From NCBI RefSeq assembly GCF_946479605.1, contig NZ_CAMLGT010000155.1, positions 1 to 9,093 on the forward strand: 9,093 nt of DNA, in the 5' to 3' direction. Shown piece by piece: positions 1 to 6,850 of this stretch. The position numbers were made by a program, and so were the translations under genes. The stretch's first letter is position 1; every line of letters begins with the position of its first letter. Below the pieces are notes generated by a model. That model did no database searches. It saw only the letters and a program-made list of their open reading frames with translations, and had not been told where the DNA came from. The stretch comes from an uncultured Lacibacter sp. (GTDB taxonomy: Bacteria; Bacteroidota; Bacteroidia; Chitinophagales; Chitinophagaceae).

Positions 1-951
1 ATTGCTGCATGGTTTGGCGGTACAAAAGAAGGCAACAAAGATGTGTGCATCTGGACCAGTCATTATAAAAACGGTAAATGGACAGCACCTGCAAAAGTTG
101 CTGATGGTATAATGAATGATACATTGCGTTATCCAACATACAATCCAGTTTTGTTTTATGCACCCAATGGAGAATTGTTATTGTTTTACAAGATAGGACC
201 GAATGTAGCAGGTTGGACAGGTTGGATGAAACGCAGCAAAGACAACGGACATACATGGAGCGAACGGGAAGCATTGCCCGAAGGATTTTTAGGTCCGATT
301 AAAAACAAACCCGAACTCATCAACGGCGTTTTGCTTTGTCCGAGCAGTACCGAAAAAACAGGTTGGAAAGCGCATATCGAATTCACAACAGATTTCGGCA
401 AAACATGGACGAAGACAGATGCGATCAACGATCCGAAAATTTTACAAGCCATTCAACCAAGTATCTTAAAATATGCAGATGGCCGTTTGCAGATTCTTTG
501 TCGCAGCCGAAATACTACACTCAACGAAAGCTGGAGTACAGACGGTGGTAAAACATGGAGCACCATGCAGGCATCAGCATTGCCGAATAATAATTCAGGA
601 ACGGATGCAGTAACACTGAGAGATGGAAGACAGTTATTGGTATACAATCATAATCTTCCAAATGCATCATGGGTAAATGGGAAAGGTCCACGTACGCCGT
701 TGAATGTTGCAGTGAGTAAAGATGGTAAAGTGTGGAGTGCTGCGTTGATACTGGAAGATTCGCCCATCAGCCAGTATTCCTATCCATCGGTAATACAAAC
801 AAAAGATGGACTGGTGCATATTGTTTACACATGGAGAAGAGAAAAGATCAAACATGTGGTGGTTGATCCGAGCAAACTGGAGTTGAAAGAAATTGTAAAC
901 AAACAATGGCCGGGAGCGAAAGAAGGTAGTGGAAAGACAACGGATGATTAA
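1..951 (+). CDS. Sialidase-family (BNR/Asp-box) beta-propeller hydrolase, 5' partial
   Basis: The frame is open from base 1 to the TAA at 949-951, giving 316 codons; the N-terminus lies upstream. The GTG at 43 is internal, because the family-like motif AAWFGGTKEG precedes it. Asp-boxes (S/T-x-D-x-G-x-T-W type) are visible at window residues 79-86 (SKDNGHTW), 129-136 (TTDFGKTW) and 179-186 (STDGGKTW), with a degenerate one at 239-245. Family-like blocks are RYPTYNPVLF (43-52), CRSR (167-170), YSYPSVIQ (259-266) and YTWRR (276-280); the Tyr and Arg residues there are candidates for the nucleophile and carboxylate-binding Arg of sialidases. Such enzymes release terminal ulosonic acids, usually outside the cytoplasm, but the signal peptide region is not in the window. 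The family call does not establish sialic acid as substrate: relatives act on Kdn, Kdo or Dha-type sugars. The gene is followed by a symporter and aldolases, which fits release, uptake and cleavage of a keto-deoxy acid. Fold is confident; specificity is unknown. Confidence 0.85.
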   Translation: MAAWFGGTKEGNKDVCIWTSHYKNGKWTAPAKVADGIMNDTLRYPTYNPVLFYAPNGELLLFYKIGPNVAGWTGWMKRSKDNGHTWSEREALPEGFLGPIKNKPELINGVLLCPSSTEKTGWKAHIEFTTDFGKTWTKTDAINDPKILQAIQPSILKYADGRLQILCRSRNTTLNESWSTDGGKTWSTMQASALPNNNSGTDAVTLRDGRQLLVYNHNLPNASWVNGKGPRTPLNVAVSKDGKVWSAALILEDSPISQYSYPSVIQTKDGLVHIVYTWRREKIKHVVVDPSKLELKEIVNKQWPGAKEGSGKTTDD

Positions 952-955
952 TTGA

Positions 956-1023
956 ACCACAGAGACACGGAGACACAAAGAGATCACTAAGATTTTTTCT
1001 CTGTGCCTTTGTGTCTCTGCGGT
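956..1023. repeat. Imperfect palindromic dispersed-type repeat (CACAGAGACAC family)
   Basis: The left arm at 956-980 begins ACCACAGAGACAC. The right arm at 999-1023 ends GTGTCTCTGCGGT. The arms are reverse complements at 20 of 25 positions and enclose an 18-base spacer. Purine-rich and pyrimidine-rich arms of this wording recur in many environmental bacterial genomes as intergenic palindromes; that is from memory, not from a search. It fills nearly all of the 84-base gap between the sialidase-like gene and the symporter and ends 12 bases before the symporter ATG, so it forms most of that gene's leader. The spacer carries a T-run (993-998) inside the loop rather than after the stem, so it is not a classical terminator. 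Confidence 0.75.
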
Positions 1024-1035
1024 AAAAAAATAACG

Positions 1036-2592
1036 ATGCACAATTTGCCATTTATCGATCTTGCAGTCATTGCACTGTACATGCTTGCCATGGTGGGCAT
1101 TGGTTTTTATTTTTCACGCAAGAATAAAAACAGCGACCAGTTTACAAAAGCCTCCGGTCGTATTCCCGGCTGGGCCATCGGTCTTTCCATCTACGCCACA
1201 TTTTTAAGCAGCAATACTTTTTTAGGGGTGCCGGGGAAAGCATTCGGCAGTAACTGGAATGCGTTTGTATTCAGCATTTCCATGCCATTGGCTGCATGGA
1301 TCGCTTCAAAATATTTTGTTCCGTTTTACAGAAGCACCGGCGAAATATCAGCATACACACATTTAGAAAAACGTTTCGGCCCATGGGCAAGAACGTATGC
1401 AGTGGTTTGTTTTCTGCTCACACAGTTTGCACGCATGGGTTCTATCTTCTTTGGTATTGCATTGAGCTTGCAGGCACTCACCGGTTTCAGTATGCAATCC
1501 ATCATGATCGTGATGGGTATCTGTATTATTATTTACACAGTGCTCGGCGGTATTGAAGCAGTGATCTGGACAGAGGTAGCACAAGGCATCATTAAAACAC
1601 TCGGAGCCTTGTTGATCTTGTTTTTGGTGGTGAAAGAAATTCCCGGCGGCTTCTCAACTATTATTGATGTAGCAACAACTGATCATAAAACAAGTCTTGG
1701 TAGTTTTTCGCCCAACTTTACCGAATCGACTTTTTGGGTGGTGCTCTTCTATGGGTTCTTTATCAACCTGAATAATTTCGGGATGGATCAGAACTATATT
1801 CAGCGATATCATACTGCACAAACGGAGAAGCAGGCAAGTAAATCTGTTTGGCTTTGTGTGTGGATCTATGTACCGGCCTCGTTCTTATTTTTTGTAATCG
1901 GTACTGCCCTGTATGCATTTTATCAAACACAACCCGGCATGATCGATCCGGTGAAGTTACAGGTAGCAGCAGAAAGGTTAGGCGTAGCCGCAACATCAGC
2001 TGAAGCAAAACAATTGGCTGCAACATTAAGCCCTGCAGATTATGGTGATAAAGTGTTGCCGTTTTTTATGGTGAATAATATTCCAACAGGTTTGGTTGGT
2101 TTAATTGTGTCGGCTTTATTATCGGCTGCCATGAGCACCATCAGCAGTAATATGAATGCGTCGGCCACCGTATTTACCGTTGATATTTACCAGAAATATT
2201 TTAAGCCCGATATAACCGATAAACGCAAATTGTATTTGCTCCATGCATCAACCATTGCCTTTGGTGTAATTGGTTTGTGTACAGGTCTGGCCATGATCGG
2301 TGCAAAAAGTCTGCTCGACATCTGGTGGGAGCTGAGTGGCATTTTCGCTGGCGGTATGCTGGGGTTATTCTTATTGGGACTTATCAGCCGGCAAACAAAA
2401 AATGCAGCAGCCATAACGGCCGTTATCATTGGCATCATTGTGATTTTGTGGATGACCTTCTCCGGCAAACTCGGTGAGAATTATGCGTTCCTGAAAAATC
2501 CCTTGCACAAGAATATGATCATTGTGGTGGGAACCTTGAGCATTTTTCTCACCGGCTTGCTCATTACCAAACTCCGTCCTTCGAAACAGTAA
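1036..2592 (+). CDS. Sodium:solute symporter family (SSS/SSF) transporter
   Basis: This is a 518-residue inner-membrane secondary transporter of the SSF family (TC 2.A.21), coupling sodium entry to uptake of an organic solute. The ATG at 1036 is chosen because it begins the hydrophobic first helix (MHNLPFIDLAVIALYMLAMV); the GTG at 1003 lies inside the palindromic repeat and would add residues that it encodes. Visible family blocks are SRKNKNSDQF (27-36), the GWAIGLS..ATFLSSNTFLG region (45-64), the DQNYIQRY motif (251-258), and SAAMSTISSNMNASATV (363-379), which corresponds to the helix carrying the sodium-site Ser residues in vSGLT-type transporters. Roughly 13 hydrophobic segments follow one another, and the length suits the family (about 490-550 residues). 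Position between a glycosidase and two aldolases suggests an acidic sugar substrate, as for SiaT-type sialate symporters, but substrate cannot be read from sequence. No terminator hairpin follows. Confidence 0.92.
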   Translation: MHNLPFIDLAVIALYMLAMVGIGFYFSRKNKNSDQFTKASGRIPGWAIGLSIYATFLSSNTFLGVPGKAFGSNWNAFVFSISMPLAAWIASKYFVPFYRSTGEISAYTHLEKRFGPWARTYAVVCFLLTQFARMGSIFFGIALSLQALTGFSMQSIMIVMGICIIIYTVLGGIEAVIWTEVAQGIIKTLGALLILFLVVKEIPGGFSTIIDVATTDHKTSLGSFSPNFTESTFWVVLFYGFFINLNNFGMDQNYIQRYHTAQTEKQASKSVWLCVWIYVPASFLFFVIGTALYAFYQTQPGMIDPVKLQVAAERLGVAATSAEAKQLAATLSPADYGDKVLPFFMVNNIPTGLVGLIVSALLSAAMSTISSNMNASATVFTVDIYQKYFKPDITDKRKLYLLHASTIAFGVIGLCTGLAMIGAKSLLDIWWELSGIFAGGMLGLFLLGLISRQTKNAAAITAVIIGIIVILWMTFSGKLGENYAFLKNPLHKNMIIVVGTLSIFLTGLLITKLRPSKQ

Positions 2593-2663
2593 AATTGTAC
2601 AGCAGAAAAGTGAAATGCTACATTGTAAACACGTGCCGATAAGTTCAAATTTATGCACTAAAT

Positions 2664-2668
2664 AAAGG
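2664..2668 (+). promoter_or_regulatory. Possible ribosome binding site of the first aldolase
   Basis: AAAGG sits five bases before the ATG at 2674. It is one of the few purine-rich leader motifs in this window; most other genes here lack one, as is usual in Bacteroidota. The rest of the 81-base gap (2593-2673) shows no convincing hairpin or promoter. Confidence 0.35.
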
Positions 2669-2673
2669 TTGTT

Positions 2674-3651
2674 ATGCCCGATAAAAAATTTGTCCCGGTA
2701 ATGATCACCCCGTACAATCTCAAAGCAGAGGTTGATCTGGATGTAGTAAGCATATTGGTTGAATTTTATTTGGCTGCAGGTGTAAAAGGTTTCTTCGCCA
2801 ACTGTCTCAGCAGCGAAATGTTCAGCATTACAGAAAATGAACGTTTAGAATTAACTGCACATATTGTAAAGCAGGTGCGTGGTCGTGTACCTGTTGTTGC
2901 AACCGGTTCGTTCGGCCTAACCATCGCTGATAAAGCACTTTTTACCCGCCAGATATTTGATACAGGTATTGATGCAGCCATCATGATCACTGGTCATTTT
3001 GCAAAAGAAGAGGATAGTGATGAGGTGCTGCTTCGCAACTTCGAACAGATGTTCCAGGCAACAGGCAATATTCCATTGGGCATGTATGAATGTCCTGCGC
3101 CTTACAAACGTATTATTACAGCAGATGTATTCAGGCAATTGTTGTCTGCAAATCGTTTGATCTATCATAAGGATACTTCCATCACGCATGAAAATGTGCA
3201 GGCTAAGCTTAATATACTGAAAGAAACCCCGAACAATATGGAGTTTTATGATGCACATACACCTAATGCCATGTTCAGTTTGCTGCAGGGTGCAAAAGGT
3301 ATGTCATCTATCTCCGGTAATTTTTATCCGGAAGTAATGGTGTGGATGGTGAACAATGCAACCAATCCCGATAAACAGGAAGAAGTAAAATGGCTGCAGG
3401 AAGAGTTAACAAAAGTGGATCCGTTGATTCATATTGCATACCCCATGTGTTCGAAATACTTTTTGCAGAAGAGAGGATTGCCGGTGCGAACTATCAGTCG
3501 TGCTGTTGCAACCAAGTTAACACCCGACCAACGAAATACACTTGATGATATTTATAACAAGTTTGAACACTGGTGCGAACGATTACAGATCCAGAAAGTG
3601 GATGTGCAGTCTATTGCCGGTTCAGGGTTTAAAGAAGAAAGTGTGTTTTAA
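2674..3651 (+). CDS. Dihydrodipicolinate synthase/N-acetylneuraminate lyase family protein, divergent
   Basis: This 325-residue protein belongs to the class I pyruvate-aldolase superfamily (DHDPS, NAL, KDG aldolase and related dehydratases), soluble (beta/alpha)8 barrels that form a Schiff base with a keto acid. The catalytic Lys is K166 in IYHKDTS and the conserved Tyr is Y138 in MYECP, equivalent to the usual Y-N-x-P. The normally conserved G-T-T-G-E loop that binds the pyruvate carboxylate is replaced by C-L-S-S-E (44-48), so one of two hydroxyl residues is lost. The segment where NAL has G-Y-D-E reads YDAHTP (192-197). SISGNFYPE (212-220) matches the end-of-barrel G-S-x-x-N region. The C-terminus is about 20 residues longer than in the second aldolase and carries HWCERLQ. 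Lysine biosynthesis is unlikely given the operon; an aldolase or dehydratase for a keto-deoxy sugar acid is likelier. The Fe-ADH starts ten bases after the stop, which indicates cotranscription. Confidence 0.88.
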   Translation: MPDKKFVPVMITPYNLKAEVDLDVVSILVEFYLAAGVKGFFANCLSSEMFSITENERLELTAHIVKQVRGRVPVVATGSFGLTIADKALFTRQIFDTGIDAAIMITGHFAKEEDSDEVLLRNFEQMFQATGNIPLGMYECPAPYKRIITADVFRQLLSANRLIYHKDTSITHENVQAKLNILKETPNNMEFYDAHTPNAMFSLLQGAKGMSSISGNFYPEVMVWMVNNATNPDKQEEVKWLQEELTKVDPLIHIAYPMCSKYFLQKRGLPVRTISRAVATKLTPDQRNTLDDIYNKFEHWCERLQIQKVDVQSIAGSGFKEESVF

Positions 3652-3661
3652 TAAGTCGATT

Positions 3662-4813
3662 ATGTCTATCTCAGCATTTAAAATAATTTTTCCCGGTAAG
3701 TTAGTAACAGGTAATGGTACTTTGTCGCAATTGACAAATGATGTATTGGATCTGCAACCAAAGAAAATTTTTATTGCAACCATTACACCTCTGTTAAAAA
3801 CGATTGAAGATTTTACAGGAATGTTCAAACAACAAAAGATCGAAGTGTTGGTTGATACATCCATTGTTGCAGAACCATCGTTCAGCGATTTTGAAACGTT
3901 GATGAAAAAAGTTGCACCGTTCAATCCCGATTTAGTGATTGGAATTGGGGGCGGCAGTGTACTCGATATTGCCAAACTTGTTGCTGCACAACTAGAGAAT
4001 AAACAACAACTGAGAGATTATGTAGGCATTGGTTTGTTGAAGGGAAGAAAGAAAAAACTCATTTGTGTTCCTGCAACATCGGGCACAGGCAGTGAAGTAT
4101 CGCCCAATGCTATTTTGGTTGATGATACAGATAATCAGAAGAAAGGAATTATCAGTCCCTTTCTTGTTCCTGATATTGTATATGTTGATCCGTTGTTGAC
4201 TGTTTCTGTTCCGCCTGCTATTACTGCAGCAACAGGAATGGATGCATTAACGCATTGCCTCGAAGCTTATACAAACAAATTTGCACAACCATTTATTGAT
4301 CTCTTTGCTTTTGAAGGCATGCGGTTGATCGCAGCGAATATTGTTACTGCTGTAAAAGATGGCAGCAATATTGAAGCAAGAGAAAAAGTAGCGATGGGCA
4401 GTTTGTACGGCGGCTTTTGTTTAGGCCCGGTGAATACAGCAGGTGTGCATGCATTGTCGTATCCATTGGGAAGTATGTATCATTTGGCGCATGGTTTATC
4501 TAACGCTGTGTTATTGCCCTATGTAATGGAGTATAATATTGTGGCAGCTGTAGATCGTTATGCAGATGTAGCGGTTGCATTGGGTTGCACACGTGAAGCA
4601 GATGCATGGACAACAGCCAAAGCAGGAGTGGAGAAGATAAAAAAACTGAACAAAGCCTGCGGCATACCAACAACGTTACAGGAAGTGGGAGTGAAGGAAG
4701 AAACGATTCCGCAAATGGCGATGGAAGCAATGAAGATCCAACGTTTGCTGAAAAATAATCCAAGAGAAATTACAGAACAGGATGCGGTAAGCATTTTTAA
4801 ATCGGCATTTTGA
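3662..4813 (+). CDS. Iron-containing alcohol dehydrogenase family protein
   Basis: This 383-residue cytoplasmic NAD(P)-dependent oxidoreductase of the Fe-ADH family (FucO and 4-hydroxybutyrate dehydrogenase relatives) interconverts an alcohol and an aldehyde. The nucleotide-binding GIGGGS is at 94-99, with D102 after it, and VPATSGTGSE is at 136-145. The four metal ligands are all present: D194 and H198 in GMDALTH, H263 in GVHALSYPLG and H277 in HLAHGLSNA. Length is normal. The frame is open for 40 codons further upstream, but that stretch lies in the previous gene; the ATG at 3662, ten bases after the preceding stop, begins the usual N-terminus (ISAFKIIFPGKLVTG). Lying between two aldolase genes, it probably reduces the aldehyde product of one of them, or oxidises a hydroxy acid before cleavage. 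Its stop TGA shares a base with the next ATG. Family is confident; substrate is inferred. Confidence 0.92.
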   Translation: MSISAFKIIFPGKLVTGNGTLSQLTNDVLDLQPKKIFIATITPLLKTIEDFTGMFKQQKIEVLVDTSIVAEPSFSDFETLMKKVAPFNPDLVIGIGGGSVLDIAKLVAAQLENKQQLRDYVGIGLLKGRKKKLICVPATSGTGSEVSPNAILVDDTDNQKKGIISPFLVPDIVYVDPLLTVSVPPAITAATGMDALTHCLEAYTNKFAQPFIDLFAFEGMRLIAANIVTAVKDGSNIEAREKVAMGSLYGGFCLGPVNTAGVHALSYPLGSMYHLAHGLSNAVLLPYVMEYNIVAAVDRYADVAVALGCTREADAWTTAKAGVEKIKKLNKACGIPTTLQEVGVKEETIPQMAMEAMKIQRLLKNNPREITEQDAVSIFKSAF

Positions 4814-5727
4814 TGAAGAAGAATAAAAAGTTTAGTGGAGTGATTGTGCCGGCTGTAACGCCGCTTACAAAGGCGTTGCAGATAGATAATGTCGCTGTTG
4901 GAAAAATATTTGAACAGTTTTATGCACACAGTATTTCTCCGTTCATATTAGGAACTACAGGAGAGTCTGCCTCTTTATCTGCTGATGTAAAGGAGCAGTA
5001 TGTAAAAGCGGCGGCAAAACACAAGAAAGACGGAACGGTTTTATATGCCGGTATTTCATCGAACGTATTGAGCGAATCAATTGATTTTGCAAAGTTTTGT
5101 GCCGATCATGCTGTAGATGCTGTTGCAACAACCTTGCCTTCTTATTATGCGTTAACCGAAACGCAGATGAAGAAATATTTTGAAACATTGGCAGATGCGA
5201 TTCCATTGCCATTGATCATTTATAATATTCCTGCAACTACTCATATGAGTATTCCGTTGCAGTTGATCGACGAGTTGAGTCATCATCCAAACATTATTGC
5301 AACAAAAGATTCAGAACGCAGTGATGAACGTTTGGCGCAATCATTGGCGTTGTGGAAAGACCGTGAAGACTTTGGCCATTTTCTTGGCTGGGCAGCAAAA
5401 TCTGCTGAAGCATTGATTGGTGGCAGCGATGGTTTGATTCCAAGCACTGGAAATTTAATGCCGGAGATCTATGATGAAATGCTGAAAGCAGTTACGGCCG
5501 GTGATCATACAAAAGCATTTGAGATGCAAAAGATCAGTGATGTGTACGGCAACTTATACCAATCAGGAAAAACATTAGGTGAAAGTTTGTGGGCTTTAAA
5601 AGCAGTGATGCAGCACAAGGGAATTTGTGAAGATGTGGTGATGCCGCCGTTGCAGGCATTAGGTGAAGAAGAGAAGAATAATTTGATTAACGCATTTAAA
5701 AAATTAAGTAACCCCGTTGGCGGCTAA
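4813..5727 (+). CDS. Dihydrodipicolinate synthase/N-acetylneuraminate lyase family aldolase
   Basis: This 304-residue protein is a second DHDPS/NAL-superfamily member with the canonical active site: GTTGE at 47-51, Y137 in IIYNIP and the Schiff-base K165 in ATKDS, the same numbers as in E. coli NAL. GGSDGLIPSTGN (203-214) is the conserved end-of-barrel loop. Where NAL has G-Y-D-E, whose Asp and Glu hold the sialate chain, this protein has G192-W-A-A-K196, so it is unlikely to be a standard sialate lyase. The ATG at 4813 overlaps the previous stop as TGATG, which suggests translational coupling with the Fe-ADH; a TTG three bases earlier is less likely. The last codons, NPVGG-stop, are encoded by the first hairpin of the REP-like pair, so this C-terminus may have been altered by that repeat. 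Expected role: retro-aldol cleavage of a 2-keto-3-deoxy acid to pyruvate and an aldehyde. Confidence 0.92.
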   Translation: MKKNKKFSGVIVPAVTPLTKALQIDNVAVGKIFEQFYAHSISPFILGTTGESASLSADVKEQYVKAAAKHKKDGTVLYAGISSNVLSESIDFAKFCADHAVDAVATTLPSYYALTETQMKKYFETLADAIPLPLIIYNIPATTHMSIPLQLIDELSHHPNIIATKDSERSDERLAQSLALWKDREDFGHFLGWAAKSAEALIGGSDGLIPSTGNLMPEIYDEMLKAVTAGDHTKAFEMQKISDVYGNLYQSGKTLGESLWALKAVMQHKGICEDVVMPPLQALGEEEKNNLINAFKKLSNPVGG

Positions 5728-5743
5728 AGCCCCAACGGAGGGT
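5710..5743 (+). repeat. REP-like hairpin 1, overlapping the aldolase stop codon
   Basis: Outer stem CCGTTGG (5714-5720) pairs with CCAACGG (5732-5738). A bulged C (5721) follows, then inner stem GGC/GCC (5722-5724 and 5729-5731) and a TAAA loop (5725-5728). Flanking AACC (5710-5713) can partly pair with GGGT (5740-5743) around a bulged A5739. The TAA stop of the aldolase is in the loop. An A/T-rich run follows, so it might also act as a weak terminator or RNA stabiliser. It shares architecture with the hairpin at 5768-5802. Confidence 0.75.
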
Positions 5744-5767
5744 ATTTTAAAAATAAAAAGATACTTC

Positions 5768-5802
5768 AACCACCGACAGGGTTTTCAACCGCTGTCGGGG
5801 TT
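5768..5802 (-). repeat. REP-like hairpin 2, inverted relative to hairpin 1
   Basis: On the + strand, AACC (5768-5771), a bulged A and CCGACAG (5773-5779) with GGTT (5780-5783) form the left side. The loop is TTC. AACC (5787-5790), a bulged G, CTGTCGG (5792-5798) and GGTT (5799-5802) form the right side. That is 15 pairs with two single-base bulges. Read on the - strand it has the same plan as hairpin 1 (AACC, CCG-NNN-G, bulged C, GG-inner stem, short loop), with the three variable stem positions changed together on both arms. It ends 19 bases before the pdxA ATG. The A-run after it (5808-5815) is not a T-run, so a classical terminator is not supported. Confidence 0.75.
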
Positions 5803-5821
5803 TCAAATAAAAAACGAATAG

Positions 5822-6847
5822 ATGAGCAAACCGGTTTTAGCCATTACCATGGGCGATCCTGCAAGCATCGGTCCTGAGATCGCAGTAAAAGCATTGTTGC
5901 AAAAAGAAACATATAACATTTGCAAACCATTATTGGTGGGCGATGCAGTAGTGTTTCAACAGATCATTGATAAACTGCAACTCAATGCAAAAGTGAATGC
6001 AATCAGCAAAGTTGCTGATGCAAAATTTGAATTGGGTACGATTGATGTGTATGATCTCGGCATTACAGATATTACAAAGCTTGAGTTTGGAAAGATCAAT
6101 GCCATGTGTGGCGAAGCATCGTTCCAGGCAGTGAAGAAAGCAATTGAATTAGCAATGGCAAAGGAAGTAGATGGAACAGTAACAGGCCCGATTAACAAGA
6201 AATCCATCAACGAAGCCGGTCATCATTATGCAGGCCATACAGAGATCTATGCGCATTACACAGGCACAAAGAAATACGCTATGCTGCTGGTGGAAGATAA
6301 CATCAATGTGATTCATGTAAGTACGCATGTGTCACTCCGGCAAGCATGTGATCTGGTAAAGAAAGAACGCATTGTGCAGGTGATCGAATTGATTGTTGAT
6401 GGATTGAAACGATTAGGCAAAACAAATTTGAAAATAGGTGTAGCAGGATTAAATCCGCATGCAGGTGATAGTGGTTTGTTTGGTACTGAAGATGATGAAG
6501 AAATATTACCGGCGGTGATCGAAGCAAAAAATTTAGGTTATGATGTGGAAGGCCCTGTGCCACCCGATACCATGTTTGCAAAAGCAGCAATGGGAGCGTA
6601 TGGTGGAGTTGTGGCCATGTATCATGACCAGGGACATATTCCGTTCAAGCTTGCAGGTTTTAAATGGAATGCAGAAAAGCAACAGATGGACAGTGTGAAA
6701 GGTGTGAACATTACATTGGGCTTGCCCATTGTACGTACATCGGTTGATCATGGTACTGCATTTGAAATTGCAGGCAAAGGCATTGCCAGCGCTGATGCAA
6801 TGGTATTGGCCATTGAAAGTGCAGTACAGTTGAGTAAACACAAGTAA
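5822..6847 (+). CDS. pdxA: PdxA-family 4-phosphate dehydrogenase, probably the D-threonate 4-phosphate type (PdxA2)
   Basis: This 341-residue cytoplasmic enzyme belongs to the PdxA family, metal-dependent NAD-linked dehydrogenases that oxidise a 4-phosphorylated hydroxy acid and decarboxylate it. Metal-binding His are H169 in STHVS, H213 in NPHAGD and H268 in YHDQGH. MGDPASIGPEI is at 10-20, TGPINKKS at 121-128, and RTSVDHGTAFEIAG at 305-318 matches the family's C-terminal signature. Length is normal (about 330). The first motif has Ser where Gly is most common (GDPAG). Canonical PdxA makes vitamin B6 precursor from 4-phosphohydroxythreonine. Here the DUF1537 kinase begins three bases after the stop, which is the arrangement described for the PdxA2 branch acting on D-threonate 4-phosphate to give dihydroxyacetone phosphate and CO2. 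I therefore favour the catabolic role, though a B6 role cannot be excluded. The leader contains the second REP-like hairpin. Confidence 0.9.
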   Translation: MSKPVLAITMGDPASIGPEIAVKALLQKETYNICKPLLVGDAVVFQQIIDKLQLNAKVNAISKVADAKFELGTIDVYDLGITDITKLEFGKINAMCGEASFQAVKKAIELAMAKEVDGTVTGPINKKSINEAGHHYAGHTEIYAHYTGTKKYAMLLVEDNINVIHVSTHVSLRQACDLVKKERIVQVIELIVDGLKRLGKTNLKIGVAGLNPHAGDSGLFGTEDDEEILPAVIEAKNLGYDVEGPVPPDTMFAKAAMGAYGGVVAMYHDQGHIPFKLAGFKWNAEKQQMDSVKGVNITLGLPIVRTSVDHGTAFEIAGKGIASADAMVLAIESAVQLSKHK

Positions 6848-6850
6848 AAA

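Noticed and set aside
1003..1035. Earlier GTG start for the first symporter
   Set aside because: It would encode the repeat arm as a protein N-terminus; the ATG at 1036 directly begins the first membrane helix.
667..1051. Two minus-strand open frames (67 and 124 codons) across the end of the sialidase gene and the palindrome
   Set aside because: They are antisense to a clear gene. Their N-terminal parts are translations of the palindromic repeat (ETQRHRE-type and similar strings), a well-known source of spurious proteins.
2595..2625. Bacteroidota-type promoter (TTG at 2595-2597, TACATTG at 2619-2625, 21-base spacer)
   Set aside because: The -7 element matches the TAnnTTTG consensus poorly and such matches are frequent by chance in AT-rich gaps; the genes are also explained by read-through.
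3542..3661. Forty-codon N-terminal extension of the Fe-ADH
   Set aside because: It lies almost wholly within the preceding aldolase gene in another frame and has no resemblance to the family N-terminus.
1..5727. Classical N-acetylneuraminate catabolic operon
   Set aside because: No epimerase (NanE) or ManNAc kinase is present, neither aldolase has the NAL G-Y-D-E segment, and the kinase/PdxA pair has no role in that pathway. The missing genes could lie outside the window, so this is a judgement and not a proof.
5740..5821. Rho-independent terminator between aldolase 2 and pdxA
   Set aside because: Hairpins are strong but neither is followed by a proper T-run on the + strand, and the two are better explained as an inverted REP-like pair. 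Partial attenuation is not excluded.
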